Of a DNA stretch of 43,794 nt, positions 26,105 to 34,323 are shown piece by piece. Under the pieces are notes generated by a model that saw nothing but the letters and a program-made list of their open reading frames with translations, did no database searches and had not been told where the DNA came from. Position numbers and translations under genes: made by a program. The stretch is from JAUWVG01 sp964633715 (lineage in GTDB: Bacteria; Acidobacteriota; Aminicenantia; Aminicenantales; Aminicenantaceae): positions 1-43,794 of the forward strand of contig CAZWHQ010000037.1 of assembly GCA_964633715.1 (NCBI GenBank), written 5' to 3'. Position 1 is the first letter of the stretch. Every line of letters begins with the position of its first letter.

Positions 26105-26821
26105 TTAATGTCCTTTTGTGAGTGTGAGAAAAATTTTTTCAAACGACTGAAGCTTAAGGGATTTCCTCAGGTTTTCGACTGTATCATCCGCAACTTTTTT
26201 TCCCTGGTTGATGATCACAACCCGGTCACATGTGGCTTCGGCTTCACTCAAGATGTGAGTGGAAAAAACAATCGTCTTCTCTTTCCCGATGCGTCTGATG
26301 ATGTCCCGAGTTTCCACGATCTGGTTGGGATCCAAGCCTGAAGTTGGTTCATCCAGCACAAGTATTTCAGGATCGCCCATCAAGGCATGAGCGATGCCCA
26401 CTCTCTGACGGTATCCCTTTGACAGCTCATTGATAGAAAAATGCATGACTTCATTGAGACTGCAAAGGTCCGCGAGATCCCGGAGATGAGCCAGTTTATT
26501 TTCTCTGTCCACTCCTCGGATGTCCGCCACATAATTAAGATAGTCAAAAACAAGCATGTCTTGATAGATCGGAGCCGCTTCCGGGAGATACCCGATGAGC
26601 TTTTTTATTTCGATGAGATTGTTATAGATATTAAAATCCTTAACCTGTATCGATCCGGAAGAGGGGCTCAAATATCCCGTTAAAATACGATATATGGTGG
26701 TTTTTCCCGCTCCATTCGGTCCAAGCAGTCCCAAAATTTCACCCTTCTGGATCTCAAAACTCACGGAATCCACAGCCTTAAGATCGCCGTAATATTTGGT
26801 TAAATTTTCAATTTTGATCAT
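26105..26821 (-). CDS. GldA-like ABC ATPase
   Basis: A complete 238-aa ABC ATPase. Walker A GPNGAGKTT is at 34-42, the Q-loop is in IGYLPEAAP, the signature is LSKGYRQRVG, Walker B is LVLDEPTSGLDP and the H-loop is FSTHILSE. The LSKGY variant and overall sequence are typical of GldA/NatA-type ATPases. GAGGAG precedes the ATG and a strong promoter lies upstream, so this gene starts the operon ATPase, permease, GldG-like, DUF4340, perhaps running on into the permease, receptor and propeller genes. Confidence 0.93.
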   Translation of the reverse strand: MIKIENLTKYYGDLKAVDSVSFEIQKGEILGLLGPNGAGKTTIYRILTGYLSPSSGSIQVKDFNIYNNLIEIKKLIGYLPEAAPIYQDMLVFDYLNYVADIRGVDRENKLAHLRDLADLCSLNEVMHFSINELSKGYRQRVGIAHALMGDPEILVLDEPTSGLDPNQIVETRDIIRRIGKEKTIVFSTHILSEAEATCDRVVIINQGKKVADDTVENLRKSLKLQSFEKIFLTLTKGH

Positions 26822-26853
26822 AAGCCACTCCTCATTTTCTCTATAAATAAATG

Positions 26854-26882
26854 CTTATACAATATGTTTAATTTCAAGTCAA
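26854..26882 (-). promoter_or_regulatory. Strong promoter of the Gld-like operon
   Basis: Minus strand: TTGACT (26877-26882), a 17-nt spacer, TATAAG (26854-26859), 33 bp before the ATPase ATG. A small GGGG-N4-CCCC dyad (26889-26900) lies directly upstream of the -35 and could be a regulator site or a weak hairpin. Confidence 0.65.
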
Positions 26883-26966
26883 TATCTTGGGGTAGTCCCC
26901 TCACAGCAATGACCCAATATTTAAACTCAAATTCGAAAAAATCGATGCAAAATCTTATTAAAAAAA

Positions 26967-28586
26967 CTAAAAGCCCCGGGCAAACATTGTCCAGAATAAA
27001 TCTCCAAGTTCCCAGTATTTGTTCATAGCTGCACGCGCAAAGTCGTTGGTGTACTGCGTGAGGTATCTCTTGAGTTCTTCGGGATTGTCCTTATACAGCT
27101 CTTGAGCCTTCTTTTCGAGACCAGGGATTTCCGCAAAAGCTTTATCCTCAAATTCCTTGACGGCTTTGGCAATAATGTCTTTTGTGGCTCCCCACCGAAT
27201 TGTGGCCAAACGGTTGGCTCTCCGGAAGTACCAGCTGGCCGCATCTGTGCGGAATTTTTTTTGGCCGCAAATTTCAAAGCTGGGCAGAAGTTCTGTTACA
27301 CCCGCAAAAATCGGAATCCGGGGACTCTGACCGGGATTATCGAATGAAAACCACGCTATTCCGCCCACCTCATCAGGCAGCCAGTCCCTGCACTGAAGAA
27401 CTTCTGAATAGGAGCAGCCCGCAATGGCGATTTGGCGCTGACGAACTGCGGATTCCGGTTTTAGGGTATTCAAGAGGTTCAATAAATCATAGTTCATCCA
27501 AGGATTTACTGCAGGACTCATCACCATGTCTTCACTGCGGCGGTCTTTGACCATAAGATTTTTCAGCACATCCAGATCCGTGCCTTCATAGGTCTGTCTG
27601 TAGTAGGCAAAGACATCCTGGACCGAAACCTTCTTATCAGGTTTGACAGAAAAAGGAAGTTCTTCAGCTTCTGAATCGAGATTGAGTGAAGGAGCCATCG
27701 TGCTGAGGATAAAAAATTCTCTTGTCGAAAAAGGCTTGCGGCCGCTGTACGCTTTCCAGAACTTAAATGTTTCATCGCTGTTGGGATCCCACCATCCCAT
27801 TTCTTCCGCTAAACTGTAGACATTCTCTGAGGCCATATAATTGTCTTTATCATCCAGATCGAGCTCACTGATCCTGGGGATATTGGCCGAAACGCCGACA
27901 TGGTCGTCGGGAATCCGCACAGCTGCCCAAACTGCTCCAATCTCGAGAGGCCCGGCACCGAAAATTTCAAAGTGCCAGACTTCTTTGGGATCGGCAATTG
28001 TGATGCATTCTCCCCTGTCACAGTATCCGTACTCCTTGACCAGTTTGCCTATGAGCCGTATGGCATCACGGGCATTATCACACCTTTCAAGAGCCAGCCG
28101 TTCGAGTTCCTCAATAAGGAATATGCCTTCGGTGTTGCGCAGCTCCCTGCGTCCGCCAATGGTCGTCTCTCCGATAGCCAGCTGTTTTTCATTCATGCAA
28201 GGATAAGCCGTGTTGAAAAATGCATATGTCTCCTCAACCTGAGGTATCTCTCCAGCAACAGTGATCCGCCGCATATCTCCCGAGAATTCATTGTGCAAAA
28301 GGCCATGATATATTTTGGTTTTTTCTGCTTTATCGTGTTTGAGATGCGGCTCCATCTTCACCCAAGTTCTGTAGTTGCCGTCACAGGAATGAGCCGTCAT
28401 CACTGAACCATCCGTGCTCGCCAATCTTCCCACCATAATACTCGTGCATCCGGCTTCCCAATCTTCCCAAATCTCAGCTTGAGGATCAGAAGACTGGAAG
28501 GAAAGAAGAAAAAGAAGAGGAAACAAAACAAGGAACGTTAAAAGGCCTAACCGCGTTTTTGTCTTTTTACTGAAAAATGTCTTCAT
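26967..28586 (-). CDS. C69-family secreted dipeptidase
   Basis: A 539-aa Ntn-hydrolase of the PepD/C69 dipeptidase family, which cleaves dipeptides using an N-terminal Cys. The N-terminus has a strong hydrophobic segment (about 13-30), indicating export. The expected nucleophile is Cys47 in AGCTSIMVG, followed by ASTDGSVMTAHSCD, as in the family; cleavage before Cys47 should give the active enzyme. Other typical blocks are NEKQLAIGETTIGGRREL, ARDAIRLIGKLVKEYGY and EVWHFEIFGAG. Length is normal for the secreted type. GGAAGGAG precedes the ATG. The gene is monocistronic and divergent from the radical SAM gene, each with its own promoter. Confidence 0.93.
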   Translation of the reverse strand: MKTFFSKKTKTRLGLLTFLVLFPLLFLLSFQSSDPQAEIWEDWEAGCTSIMVGRLASTDGSVMTAHSCDGNYRTWVKMEPHLKHDKAEKTKIYHGLLHNEFSGDMRRITVAGEIPQVEETYAFFNTAYPCMNEKQLAIGETTIGGRRELRNTEGIFLIEELERLALERCDNARDAIRLIGKLVKEYGYCDRGECITIADPKEVWHFEIFGAGPLEIGAVWAAVRIPDDHVGVSANIPRISELDLDDKDNYMASENVYSLAEEMGWWDPNSDETFKFWKAYSGRKPFSTREFFILSTMAPSLNLDSEAEELPFSVKPDKKVSVQDVFAYYRQTYEGTDLDVLKNLMVKDRRSEDMVMSPAVNPWMNYDLLNLLNTLKPESAVRQRQIAIAGCSYSEVLQCRDWLPDEVGGIAWFSFDNPGQSPRIPIFAGVTELLPSFEICGQKKFRTDAASWYFRRANRLATIRWGATKDIIAKAVKEFEDKAFAEIPGLEKKAQELYKDNPEELKRYLTQYTNDFARAAMNKYWELGDLFWTMFARGF

Positions 28587-28615
28587 GTCAGAACTCCTTC
28601 CTTTAATGTCCTTCC

Positions 28616-28644
28616 ATTATTGTCATTCTTTCTCCCGCTGTCAA
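28616..28644 (-). promoter_or_regulatory. Promoter of the C69 dipeptidase gene
   Basis: Minus strand: TTGACA (28639-28644), a 17-nt spacer, AATAAT (28616-28621), about 30 bp before the ATG. The leader is very short, with the ribosome site directly following. One mismatch to the sigma70 consensus. Confidence 0.68.
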
Positions 28645-28738
28645 TTCTTCAAATAGAAGATTTCTTATTGCTCTTTCCATGAAAACTAATGTCTTGGTTA
28701 GTGATTAGAAATCATTTCAAAAGAGATAGTGATTCGAA

Positions 28739-28766
28739 TTGACAATAATTAATCTGATGTTATTAA
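28739..28766 (+). promoter_or_regulatory. Promoter of the radical SAM gene
   Basis: TTGACA (28739-28744), a 16-nt spacer, TATTAA (28761-28766), 33 bp before the ATG at 28800. AAGGAG (28787-28792) is 7 nt from the ATG. Confidence 0.62.
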
Positions 28767-28799
28767 ATATCGACAGAGCCCTCGATAAGGAGTAACTAT

Positions 28800-29918
28800 A
28801 TGGCAAATGAAAAAGTGTCACTTGCCCCTCCCCTGGATGAAGCAAAAAAAAACGCCAACTTTCGTAAAGTTCTCAACCAGTCCCTTAAAATATTCTTTAA
28901 AGACGCCCTGAAAGTCTCTCTTAAAAATCCTAAGCATGCTCTCTTTTTCTTCCGGACTGTCAAGTGGCAAAAAAAGGCCGCTCAAGTGCGCTCCTTACAG
29001 GAACAGGAAGGAATCCATGTGCCTCCGATAATGATTTTCAGCATCACTAACGAATGCAATTTACAGTGCACAGGCTGTTATCACAAAGCATTGGCGCGAG
29101 AATCCAAGCCCGAAATGAGTGACGAAAAAATCCGCAGCATTTTATCCGAAGCCAAAGACCTTGGGATTTCATTTGTGGTGCTGGCCGGTGGAGAGCCTCT
29201 GGTTCGAAAAAATATTCTGGATATCACAAGGGATTTTCCCGAGATCATCTTTCTTGTGTTCACAAACGGCCTGCTCATCGATGAGGAGTGGCTGGCAAAA
29301 CTAAAAGGCCAGCACAATTTCGTTCCAGTAGTCAGTCTCGAGGGATACGAAGAGGAGACCGATGGACGCAGGGGTTTGGGAGTGTATGAACGCCTCCTCA
29401 AAATTGTCCAAAAGATAAAGAACGCGGGGATATTCTGGAGTGTTTCACTAACAGCCACACGGTCCAATTTTGACTCTGTCACCGAAACCGGATTTATACA
29501 ATCTTTATCTAAACTGGGCTGCAAACTGTTTTTTTTCCTCGAGTATACACCTATCAAAGAAGGAACCGAGGACTGGCTCCTCACAGATAAACAAAGGACA
29601 GATCTTATCACTAGAAGGGACGCGTTCCGCACACAATTCCCGGCACTCTTCATTGCAGTCCCTGGTGACGAAGAAGAAATCGGAGGATGTCTTTCCGCAG
29701 GAAGAGGCTTCGTGCACATCAGCGCAGAGGGGAATGTCGAGCCCTGTCCGTTCGCCCCATATTCTGATGTGAGCCTGTTGAACGTATCTCTTAAAGAAGC
29801 ACTTCAGTCAGAATTTCTAAAAAGAATCCGGCAGAGCGACAAACACCTCAATGAAACAGGGGGTGGATGTGCTCTCTGGGTTGAGCGTGAATGGGTTAAA
29901 TCTTTGTTACATGAATAA
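28800..29918 (+). CDS. Radical SAM protein with SPASM-like C-terminus
   Basis: A 372-aa cytosolic enzyme. After a 75-residue basic, helical N-terminal extension comes the radical SAM cluster motif CNLQCTGC (Cys86, Cys90, Cys93), then VLAGGEPLV (the SAM-binding GGEP), a TIM-barrel-like middle, and a C-terminal region with Cys297, Cys316 (VEPCPFAP) and Cys357. These late cysteines fit an auxiliary Fe-S site as in SPASM/twitch proteins. This class includes peptide-modifying enzymes and haem-pathway relatives. No precursor peptide gene is visible next to it, so the substrate is unknown. It has its own promoter and stands alone between minus-strand operons. Confidence 0.87.
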   Translation: MANEKVSLAPPLDEAKKNANFRKVLNQSLKIFFKDALKVSLKNPKHALFFFRTVKWQKKAAQVRSLQEQEGIHVPPIMIFSITNECNLQCTGCYHKALARESKPEMSDEKIRSILSEAKDLGISFVVLAGGEPLVRKNILDITRDFPEIIFLVFTNGLLIDEEWLAKLKGQHNFVPVVSLEGYEEETDGRRGLGVYERLLKIVQKIKNAGIFWSVSLTATRSNFDSVTETGFIQSLSKLGCKLFFFLEYTPIKEGTEDWLLTDKQRTDLITRRDAFRTQFPALFIAVPGDEEEIGGCLSAGRGFVHISAEGNVEPCPFAPYSDVSLLNVSLKEALQSEFLKRIRQSDKHLNETGGGCALWVEREWVKSLLHE

Positions 29919-29957
29919 ATCTAAAAGAAATTATCGAATTTCCACATCCCCTCACAC

Positions 29958-31826
29958 CTATGGACAATAGGGAAGATGGCGTTTTGAAAATTTGTTATAG
30001 AATCCTATCCCAGAAAAAAGAACCAACCCGGCAAAATTGATCCAAATGGGTTTCGGCCAGAATAAAAAATGGGCACAGGGGATGAGGAGGATCCACTCGA
30101 CAAAACTGAGAGGATGGAAAAAATATCTTGTCGTAAAAACGGCAAAAGCAAAAAGTCCAATGAGAGAAAATCCAAAAACAAGAAATCTTTCTCCCCATGT
30201 ACCGCTGATCAGATTCGTAAAAGCAAACAAAACCGGGAGAATATAGAGGCCTTTAGCCAGCTTCCAAGCAGAGAACCCTGTTGCCATAGGCCGTGAACCG
30301 GCAATGGATGAGGCCGCAAAAGCCGCGAGGCAAACAGGAGGTGTCACATTCGAATCCTGGGACAACCAGAATATGATCATATGTGCAGCCAGCAGTCCCA
30401 CGCCCATTTCAGTCAGAGCAGGAACCGTCAATATGGCAATCATCACATAGGCCGCTGTCACAGGAAGACCCATCCCCAAAAGCAGGGAAGCGATCGTGAT
30501 GAGTAGAAGGGCCAATAGAACACTCGATCCCGACCATTGGACAACTAACTGAGAAAATGAGATCGAAATACCTGTCATATTGATTGTCCCAATGACTATT
30601 CCAACAGTAACCAATAGAATCCCGGTCACCACCATATTTTTTGTCCCTGAGGCAAGAGCATCTCGGATATCGTTTAGACCCATGCGGTTCTCCCGTTTGA
30701 GCCAAGAAGAGACAATGACAGATAAAATTGAGATCCCAGCCACATAGGTGGGAGTAAAACCAACGATTAATAGTGTGATCAGGACAGATATCGGAATGAG
30801 AAAAACAACCCCTTCTTTGAGAATCCTGCCGACAGGTTCAAAATCCTCCATTTCCGGTGTGCAAACCCCCTGCTTTTTGACTTCAAGAGAAACGGCAAAA
30901 ATCACGGAAGCAAAGTACAGCAGTGCCGGCAGAAGAGCCGCCCCGATGATAGTGACATAAGGGATCTGGGTCCACTGGGCCATAATAAACGCACCTGCCC
31001 CCATAATCGGCGGCATCAACTGACCGCCTGTAGATGAAGCGGTCTCGATAGCTGCAGCAAATTTTGGAGAATAACCGGCCTTTTTCATTACAGGAATTGT
31101 AATGGAACCCGTTGAAACCGTATTGGCCACGGCACTTCCTGAGATGGTTCCCATAAATCCTGAGGCAACTATGGACACAAGACCAGGACCGCCTGTAATC
31201 CTGCGGGTCATCCTCCGTGAGAGCCGAATAATAAAATCCCCTGCTCCAGATTTCAGCAAAAAAGCGGCAAAGAGAATGAACATAAAAACATAGGTTGATG
31301 AGATAGTCGCAATCATTCCGAATAGACCTTCATCTGTAAAATACATCCTGTAGAGAATCCTCGTGAGACTCATGCTTCTCAGCCCAAAAACACCTCCGAT
31401 AAACTGCCCCCACCACAAGACATAGGCCAGAAGAATTATGGCCAGAACCGGAATTACGATCCCTGACGTCCGCCGTGTTAATTCCAGAGCCAGTACAATG
31501 GCTATTCCGGCAAACAGAAGGTCAGCCAGCACAGGGACTTCATTCCTTTTATGAAGTGCGTCTTCGAAGAGAATTAAATACCCGGAGGACACAAGAAGAA
31601 GGCCTCCAAAAATAATATTCAAGCGGTTTGATACTTTTGAGATAGTTTTTTTTTTCGCCCAGGAATAAGTAAGGTAACCCAAAAATCCAAGAAGACCCAA
31701 ATGGAGAGCATTCCTCCACAGGTCATTCAAATTTCCAAAAGTGTTCGCCCAGATATGAAAAAGAGCTACTCCGGCAGCAAACCAAGTCAGAAGATTGTTT
31801 GTGTTGGAATTCTTTTCAGCGAGCAT
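29958..31826 (-). CDS. Fused TRAP transporter permease (4TM-12TM)
   Basis: A 622-aa inner-membrane protein with the small (DctQ-like, about residues 12-110) and large (DctM-like, about 125-600) TRAP subunits in one chain, the usual form for TAXI-type systems. Motifs include GFMGTISGSAVANTVSTGSITIPVMKKAGY, ETASSTGGQLMPPIMGAGAF, LLGMGLPVTAAYVMIAIL and WLSQDSNVTPPVCLAAFAASSIAGS. It takes up organic acids or similar solutes with sodium or protons, fed by the TAXI protein encoded 12 bp upstream. The ribosome site is poor, suggesting coupling to the upstream gene. Last gene of a three-gene operon. Confidence 0.93.
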   Translation of the reverse strand: MLAEKNSNTNNLLTWFAAGVALFHIWANTFGNLNDLWRNALHLGLLGFLGYLTYSWAKKKTISKVSNRLNIIFGGLLLVSSGYLILFEDALHKRNEVPVLADLLFAGIAIVLALELTRRTSGIVIPVLAIILLAYVLWWGQFIGGVFGLRSMSLTRILYRMYFTDEGLFGMIATISSTYVFMFILFAAFLLKSGAGDFIIRLSRRMTRRITGGPGLVSIVASGFMGTISGSAVANTVSTGSITIPVMKKAGYSPKFAAAIETASSTGGQLMPPIMGAGAFIMAQWTQIPYVTIIGAALLPALLYFASVIFAVSLEVKKQGVCTPEMEDFEPVGRILKEGVVFLIPISVLITLLIVGFTPTYVAGISILSVIVSSWLKRENRMGLNDIRDALASGTKNMVVTGILLVTVGIVIGTINMTGISISFSQLVVQWSGSSVLLALLLITIASLLLGMGLPVTAAYVMIAILTVPALTEMGVGLLAAHMIIFWLSQDSNVTPPVCLAAFAASSIAGSRPMATGFSAWKLAKGLYILPVLFAFTNLISGTWGERFLVFGFSLIGLFAFAVFTTRYFFHPLSFVEWILLIPCAHFLFWPKPIWINFAGLVLFSGIGFYNKFSKRHLPYCP

Positions 31827-31838
31827 AACTAAAAGTTA

Positions 31839-32849
31839 TTACTTTAACTTCGATGGAATAGATAGCCCCATCTCTTCATAATACCGAACTGCTCCAGAAT
31901 GGAGGGGAATAGACAGCCCGCTGACAGCTAAATCCAGCGACATCACCTGCGTCGCTTGATGAATTTTTTTTAGATAGTCCAGGTTTTCATACATCGTTTT
32001 GACAATCTTGTAGACAACATCCTCCGGCAGATCCTGATGAGTAACCAGAAGATTGGGTTGAGATATAGTTTGTATGGCAATGTTTTGTCCAGGATACGTC
32101 CCCTTTGGAATCGCAAAAGGTTTCCAGACAGGGAAGACTGAATTGACGGATTTGATCTGGTCCTCTGTAAACTCCAATATTTGGAGATTTTTCGCGCCAA
32201 TGGCTGCATAAGCCTGAATGATCGCACTTGCGGGCGGACCTGCAGGAATGTTCATCCCGACAATTCTCCCGTTTTGCAGGGCATTCGCAGAGGGAGTATA
32301 ACCCAGGAAAGAAAGCCTGAAATCTTTTTCTGGAGAAAAACCCAAGGATTTCAAGATTTCTCTTCCAGAAATCTCCGTCCCGGATCCCCGTCTGCCAATG
32401 GAGAAATTCTTCTTGTGGATGTTTTTTAAATCGGACATATCGCCTGATTCCACAAATTTTTTCAAAATGACAAAATGTTCCACATTTTCCCAGAGAACAG
32501 AGACCGATCGGAGGAAAAACTGAGGTTCGTCCTCATACCGGCCTTTTCCCTGCCTGGCCATCTCACCATTAAGACTCTGGATAATGGCCAGATCAGCTTC
32601 TCTGTTTTTAAGCAGCTGGATATTTTCACCAGAACCCGCAGATGTAATCGCTGTCATTAAAATGTTATCGGTTTCTTCCAAACGAGTGGACGTTAAAGTG
32701 GCGATGGCCACTCCCACAGGATAATAAGTGCCTCCAGTCGTGGCTGTGGCTAGGATGAGCTGCCTCTTTTTCTCTCGCACTTGAGACAAACAGAGTATGG
32801 ACAAGACTAAGAGGCACACAAAAAGTACGACAAAGAACCTTTTTGTCAT
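31839..32849 (-). CDS. TAXI-family TRAP solute-binding protein
   Basis: A 336-aa exported binding protein. The signal segment is VVLFVCLLVLSILCLSQ, and the mature part opens with LILATATTGGTYYPVGVAIATL, the TAXI hallmark. Then come LKNREADLAIIQS, KNFSIGRRGSGTEISGREIL, and LTYP-like PKGTYPGQNIAIQTISQPNLLVTHQDLPEDVVYKIVKTMYENLD. It captures the solute in the periplasm for the fused permease. The substrate of TAXI proteins is rarely known (glutamate-like or carboxylates in some cases). It starts 6 nt after the peroxidase stop with AAGG in between. Confidence 0.93.
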   Translation of the reverse strand: MTKRFFVVLFVCLLVLSILCLSQVREKKRQLILATATTGGTYYPVGVAIATLTSTRLEETDNILMTAITSAGSGENIQLLKNREADLAIIQSLNGEMARQGKGRYEDEPQFFLRSVSVLWENVEHFVILKKFVESGDMSDLKNIHKKNFSIGRRGSGTEISGREILKSLGFSPEKDFRLSFLGYTPSANALQNGRIVGMNIPAGPPASAIIQAYAAIGAKNLQILEFTEDQIKSVNSVFPVWKPFAIPKGTYPGQNIAIQTISQPNLLVTHQDLPEDVVYKIVKTMYENLDYLKKIHQATQVMSLDLAVSGLSIPLHSGAVRYYEEMGLSIPSKLK

Positions 32850-32855
32850 GTCCTT

Positions 32856-34127
32856 TTATTGTCGATCAGACAGTGTTTTCATAAACAGAACGATGGCCTC
32901 CTCCTCTTCAGGAGTTAACCCTAAATCTCCAAGCTCCTCAGTATTGACATTGGCCTCAATTTCCGGGGGGGGCCATTCTTCTTCAGCCAGGTCTCGTGTG
33001 TTGTAAAAGTGGACAACGTCTACGAGCGTTAAAAAGGCACCATTGTGCATAAAAGACTTGACAAAGTCATCTCGAGGCCTCAAGTCCACATTTCGCAGCG
33101 TGGGGACTTTTTGTTTCCCGTAATTCTCCTCCCCATATTTGTCATATTTTTCTGTCCCTTCAAGAAAACCCCCGAGTCCCCTATCGATCCAATCTTCTCC
33201 ATCTGGGTTCCATTCTTCTGCCATGGTATAGAATGGAAGATTTGGATTTTTGGGAACCCCCACATTATCATATGTGAAATCTGTAAACAAAGGAGGTTTC
33301 CCTTTTACGGATGTCAGGACATGGCATTCCGCACATTTTCCTTTTGTGGCAAACAGGATGAATCCTTCAAGCTCTGCACCATTCAGACCAAGATCTTGAA
33401 AGTCCTGCCAATTGTCCTCGTTGATATCGGCCACATCCAGTTCTCTGCCTTGAGCATTGCTCCAAAATTCATCAAATTTGGAACTGAAGGGATTCACTTC
33501 AGCCGACCGCTCATAGGCTGCGATAGACCGCGCAATTTTTTCAAACGACCCGTCGATATCCTCCTCGACGTCCAGCGATCCCGCTCCCCATAATTTTTCA
33601 AACAAGTCTGCATAGTCCGAATCTTTTACTTTTGTGATCACTTCTTTTTTATCCGCGGCATTCATCTCAAGAGGATTGAGAAATGGCCCCATGGCTTGTT
33701 CGGTGAGAGGATCTCCAAGTTGCTCACCCGACGCCCGGCCATCCCAAAACATTCCGCCGACAAAGTTGCCTTCTTCATCGACATGAAGCACTGGACTATC
33801 TCCGGCATACGCGGCAGCCGGCGGTTTCCGGTTTCCAAAACGGCCCTTGAAGGCACCCTCATAAACAGCTCCAGGCTGATTCGATTCCTCCAATGGACCA
33901 GTAAAACCCACCATTGGCCCATGACAGAAAGCGCAGGCCTGGCCGGGTGGGCTGGAGAGGTTGGCATCAAAAAAGAGTTTTTTTCCAAGTTCTTCAATAG
34001 GCGAAAGAGAGGATGAAATCGTATCGGAGTCTAAGGTAGCTTCATCATGTTTTTTACAGTTCTGGGCCAGAAAGATGACCATAAAAATCATGACAAAAAT
34101 GCTGTAAATTTTTATAACTTTTCTCAT
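32856..34127 (-). CDS. Di-heme cytochrome c peroxidase/MauG-family protein
   Basis: 423 aa, with an N-terminal hydrophobic segment (about 5-21) ending LAQNC, possibly a weak lipobox with Cys24. Two c-type haem sites are present: CAFCH (65-69) and CAECH (265-269). The sequence around them (GKKLFFDANLSSPPGQACAFCH; MFWDGRASGEQLGDPLTEQAMGPFLNPLEM; KGKCAECHVLTS; VPTLRNVDLRPRDDFVKSFMHNGAFLTLVDVVHFYNTR) is that of the bacterial di-heme peroxidase/MauG family. Periplasmic role: hydrogen peroxide reduction or an oxidative modification. It is larger than classical CcpA (about 320 aa) because of inserts in the middle. It is first in an operon with the TAXI-TRAP genes, an unusual partnership. GGAGG precedes the ATG. 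Confidence 0.9.
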   Translation of the reverse strand: MRKVIKIYSIFVMIFMVIFLAQNCKKHDEATLDSDTISSSLSPIEELGKKLFFDANLSSPPGQACAFCHGPMVGFTGPLEESNQPGAVYEGAFKGRFGNRKPPAAAYAGDSPVLHVDEEGNFVGGMFWDGRASGEQLGDPLTEQAMGPFLNPLEMNAADKKEVITKVKDSDYADLFEKLWGAGSLDVEEDIDGSFEKIARSIAAYERSAEVNPFSSKFDEFWSNAQGRELDVADINEDNWQDFQDLGLNGAELEGFILFATKGKCAECHVLTSVKGKPPLFTDFTYDNVGVPKNPNLPFYTMAEEWNPDGEDWIDRGLGGFLEGTEKYDKYGEENYGKQKVPTLRNVDLRPRDDFVKSFMHNGAFLTLVDVVHFYNTRDLAEEEWPPPEIEANVNTEELGDLGLTPEEEEAIVLFMKTLSDRQ

Positions 34128-34182
34128 CCAATTTCCTCCATATGTGCTGTCTTTTTAACGCACTATTTTAATAGGCTTTAAC

Positions 34183-34211
34183 ATTATTATTGGGGGAGAT
34201 TTGTTTGTCAA
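34183..34211 (-). promoter_or_regulatory. Promoter of the peroxidase-TAXI-TRAP operon
   Basis: Minus strand: TTGACA (34206-34211), a 17-nt spacer, AATAAT (34183-34188), 56 bp before the ATG. Same hexamers and spacing as the C69 gene promoter. Confidence 0.67.
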
Positions 34212-34263
34212 ATATATGTCTTTTTTTGAGTCGGCCAAGAACACCCCCATGTCAAGGTATAGC

Positions 34264-34292
34264 TTCCCATATCTACAAAGACCTGTTATAAT
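34264..34292 (+). promoter_or_regulatory. Promoter of the aldo/keto reductase gene
   Basis: TTCCCA (34264-34269), a 17-nt spacer, then a perfect TATAAT (34287-34292), 32 bp before the ATG at 34324. Its position rules out the longer upstream start at 34201. Confidence 0.57.
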
Positions 34293-34323
34293 TTTTTCAT
34301 TATTAAAAAAAGGAGAAAATGGC

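Noticed and set aside
26104..26142. TTG start for the GldF-like permease
   Set aside because: It lies inside the ATPase gene without a ribosome site. ATG 26103 has AAGGA and sits one base after the stop.
29081..29719. 212-codon frame antisense to the radical SAM gene
   Set aside because: It is a shadow frame: serine- and arginine-rich, no domain, and wholly inside a gene with clear motifs.
33045..33593. 182-codon frame antisense to the di-heme peroxidase
   Set aside because: It lies opposite a well-supported gene and has cysteine- and phenylalanine-rich composition typical of antisense frames.
34201..34323. N-terminal extension of the aldo/keto reductase
   Set aside because: It would place 41 residues before the Tat signal and start upstream of the TATAAT promoter element.
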